Below, piece after piece: positions 5,364 through 6,759 of a stretch of 6,759 bases of DNA. Under the pieces are notes generated by a model. The model saw only the letters and a program-made list of their open reading frames with translations. It ran no database searches and was not told the origin of the DNA. Origin of the DNA: Deltaproteobacteria bacterium (GTDB lineage Bacteria; Desulfobacterota; Desulfobacteria; Desulfobacterales; UBA11574); NCBI GenBank assembly GCA_019314155.1, contig JAFCZV010000173.1, positions 1 through 6,759 of the forward strand, written 5' to 3'. Numbering within the stretch: the stretch's first letter is position 1; each line of letters begins with the position of its first letter. The position numbers and the translations under genes are program-made.

Positions 5364-6759
5364 TGGAAAAACTACCTTTAGGATTGGTCATCGATTTAAA
5401 CCAAGTGGTTCCGTATAAAACTGGCTCATGGCGTACACTGATGCCTGTAAACATCATGCAGACCCCACCTTGTACCAATAGCTGTCCGGCAGGAAATGAC
5501 ATTCGCGGATTCTTGAGAGTTCTCGCAGAAAAGGAAGATTATGAGCAAGCCTGGCATGTTCTGACACGCACCAATCCGCTGCCTGCAACATGCGGCCGTG
5601 TCTGCCCGCATCCCTGTGAAGCAGGGTGTAACCGCCGGGACTTTGATTCGTCTGTGGCCATTAACAGCAGTGAGCGTTGTGTTGGCGATTACGGTCTTGA
5701 GAATAATCTGGAACACAAGAAACTTGTGGCCGGGCGCAAAGAGAAAATCGCGGTGATCGGTTCAGGCCCGGCAGGGCTTTCGTGTGCGTTTCATCTGGCC
5801 AAAAGACTTGAGAATAATCTGGAACACAAGAAACTTGTGGCCGGGCGCAAAGAGAAAATCGCGGTGATCGGTTCAGGCCCGGCAGGGCTTTCGTGTGCGT
5901 TTCATCTGGCCAAAAGAGGTTTTAAGGTAAAAATATTTGAGGCCAACAGTGAGCCGGGCGGTATGATGCGGTATGGTATCCCACCCTATCGTCTGCCCAA
6001 TTACATCCTTCAACAAGAAATTGATAATATACTCCGATTGGGTATCGAGCTGGAGTGCAATGTCAAAGTGGGGGTCAACATCCCCCTGGATCAATTAATC
6101 CGGGAATACAATGCGATATTTTTGGGGATTGGCGCCCAGATAGGGACCTCTATAAATGTTCCCGGCAAGGAGGCGGAGAATATTTATACGGGTGTGGATT
6201 TTCTAAAACAGGTCAACAGCGGCAAATGGATGGAAATCGGCAGTGACGTGGTAGTGATCGGCGGCGGCAATACAGCAATGGACTGCGCCCGTGTCGCCAA
6301 ACGGCTGGGGGCAAACGTGAGCGTGGTTTATCGTCGAACCCGTACGGAAATGCCTGCAATTACAGCCGAGATTGATGAGGCCATGGAAGAGCGCATCATG
6401 TTTCGTTATCACACTAATCCGGTTAAATTCATTGCAGATGAAGGCCGGGTTGTGGGTATTTTATCTGTGCAAATGGAGTTAAAAGAGCCTGATGCCAGCG
6501 GCCGGGCCAGGCCGGTACCCATTGCCGGTTCAGAGGCGTTTATTCCTGCGGATACGGTCATTATGGCCACGGGACAGGCGGTCGATTATGACGGGATCGA
6601 TGTTCAATCGGTAGACAATCAATGGATGTATGCCAACGAACATTTAATGACCAGTATGGAAGGTGTCTTTGCCGGCGGAGATGCCGTGGCCGGTCTGGAA
6701 ACGGTCTCTCTGGCCATCGGCCAGGGTACGCGGGCCGCTTCCTCCATTGAAGATTACAT
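5363..6759 (+). CDS. GltD-like FAD/NAD(P) oxidoreductase, partial at right edge
   Basis: A flavoprotein of the glutamate synthase small-subunit (GltD) type; 465 codons lie in the window and the 3' end is missing. The N-terminal iron-sulfur domain has Cys37, Cys41, Cys77, Cys81, Cys85 and Cys89, including CGRVCPHPCEAGC (77-89). Next comes an FAD-binding GSGPAG motif (133-138), present a second time at 170-175 because codons 112-148 are exactly duplicated as 149-185. The NAD(P)-binding motif GGGNTA (300-305) and the C-terminal FAD motif GVFAGGD (434-440) follow. The gene overlaps the beta stop by one base, so the protein probably belongs to the same complex and passes electrons between the oxidoreductase core and NAD(P). 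This resembles the flavin subunit of phenylglyoxylate:NAD+ oxidoreductase. A ferredoxin-like domain could exist beyond the edge. The duplication, if real, would insert an extra beta-alpha unit into the FAD domain. Confidence 0.88.
   Translation, partial: MEKLPLGLVIDLNQVVPYKTGSWRTLMPVNIMQTPPCTNSCPAGNDIRGFLRVLAEKEDYEQAWHVLTRTNPLPATCGRVCPHPCEAGCNRRDFDSSVAINSSERCVGDYGLENNLEHKKLVAGRKEKIAVIGSGPAGLSCAFHLAKRLENNLEHKKLVAGRKEKIAVIGSGPAGLSCAFHLAKRGFKVKIFEANSEPGGMMRYGIPPYRLPNYILQQEIDNILRLGIELECNVKVGVNIPLDQLIREYNAIFLGIGAQIGTSINVPGKEAENIYTGVDFLKQVNSGKWMEIGSDVVVIGGGNTAMDCARVAKRLGANVSVVYRRTRTEMPAITAEIDEAMEERIMFRYHTNPVKFIADEGRVVGILSVQMELKEPDASGRARPVPIAGSEAFIPADTVIMATGQAVDYDGIDVQSVDNQWMYANEHLMTSMEGVFAGGDAVAGLETVSLAIGQGTRAASSIEDY
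5696..5917. repeat. Perfect 111-bp tandem duplication inside the GltD-like gene
   Basis: Bases 5696-5806 are repeated exactly at 5807-5917, with no mismatch and no shared bases beyond the unit. The unit is 37 codons, starts on a codon boundary and keeps the frame. It covers a charged linker plus the whole first FAD-binding GSGPAG segment. Family members have this segment once; removing one copy gives a continuous normal Rossmann fold. Recent duplication or an unmerged assembly overlap could both explain it. Confidence 0.95.

Overview
The window reads like chromosomal DNA of an anaerobic, moderately AT-rich bacterium. A sulfate-reducing deltaproteobacterium (Desulfobacterota) is my best guess. 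It rests on the oxygen-sensitive 2-oxoacid oxidoreductase operon with a GltD-type partner and on the general style of the genes and intergenic DNA; no taxonomic marker is present.

Layout, all real genes on the + strand. (1) Positions 1-464 hold no confident gene. They contain short GGGTTCAA repeats, two clear hairpins, a candidate promoter and one possible 25-codon ORF. (2) Positions 465-2415 form a two-gene unit: a GNAT-type acyltransferase of the COG3375 kind, followed 14 bases later by an enolase-superfamily enzyme of the o-succinylbenzoate synthase / N-succinylamino acid racemase group. The GNAT gene is split into two overlapping reading frames by a perfect 38-bp tandem duplication. (3) Positions 2416-2747 are intergenic, with a weak terminator-like hairpin and two candidate promoters. 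(4) Positions 2748-6759 form a tightly packed operon: gamma, alpha and beta subunits of a thiamine-diphosphate, iron-sulfur 2-oxoacid:acceptor oxidoreductase, then a GltD-like FAD/NAD(P) oxidoreductase that runs off the right edge. Gaps within this operon are 4, 2 and -1 bases.

How the genes may work together. The first unit resembles the pairing known from D- to L-amino acid conversion, in which a GNAT succinyltransferase makes the N-succinyl amino acid and the enolase-superfamily racemase epimerises it; a menaquinone role for the second enzyme is the main alternative. The second unit looks like a 2-oxoacid oxidoreductase that passes electrons from the TPP and [4Fe-4S] core to a flavin subunit and on to NAD(P). 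This recalls phenylglyoxylate:NAD+ oxidoreductase of aromatic degraders. The substrate cannot be read from the sequence, and no ferredoxin-like delta subunit lies in the window.

The most striking observation is that two genes each carry a perfect tandem duplication, 38 bp out of frame and 111 bp in frame. There is no divergence between copies and no shared bases at the junctions. Removing one copy of each restores an ordinary family sequence. That pattern fits unmerged contig-end overlaps (an assembly artefact) at least as well as very recent mutation. I did not find a convincing new biological system here.
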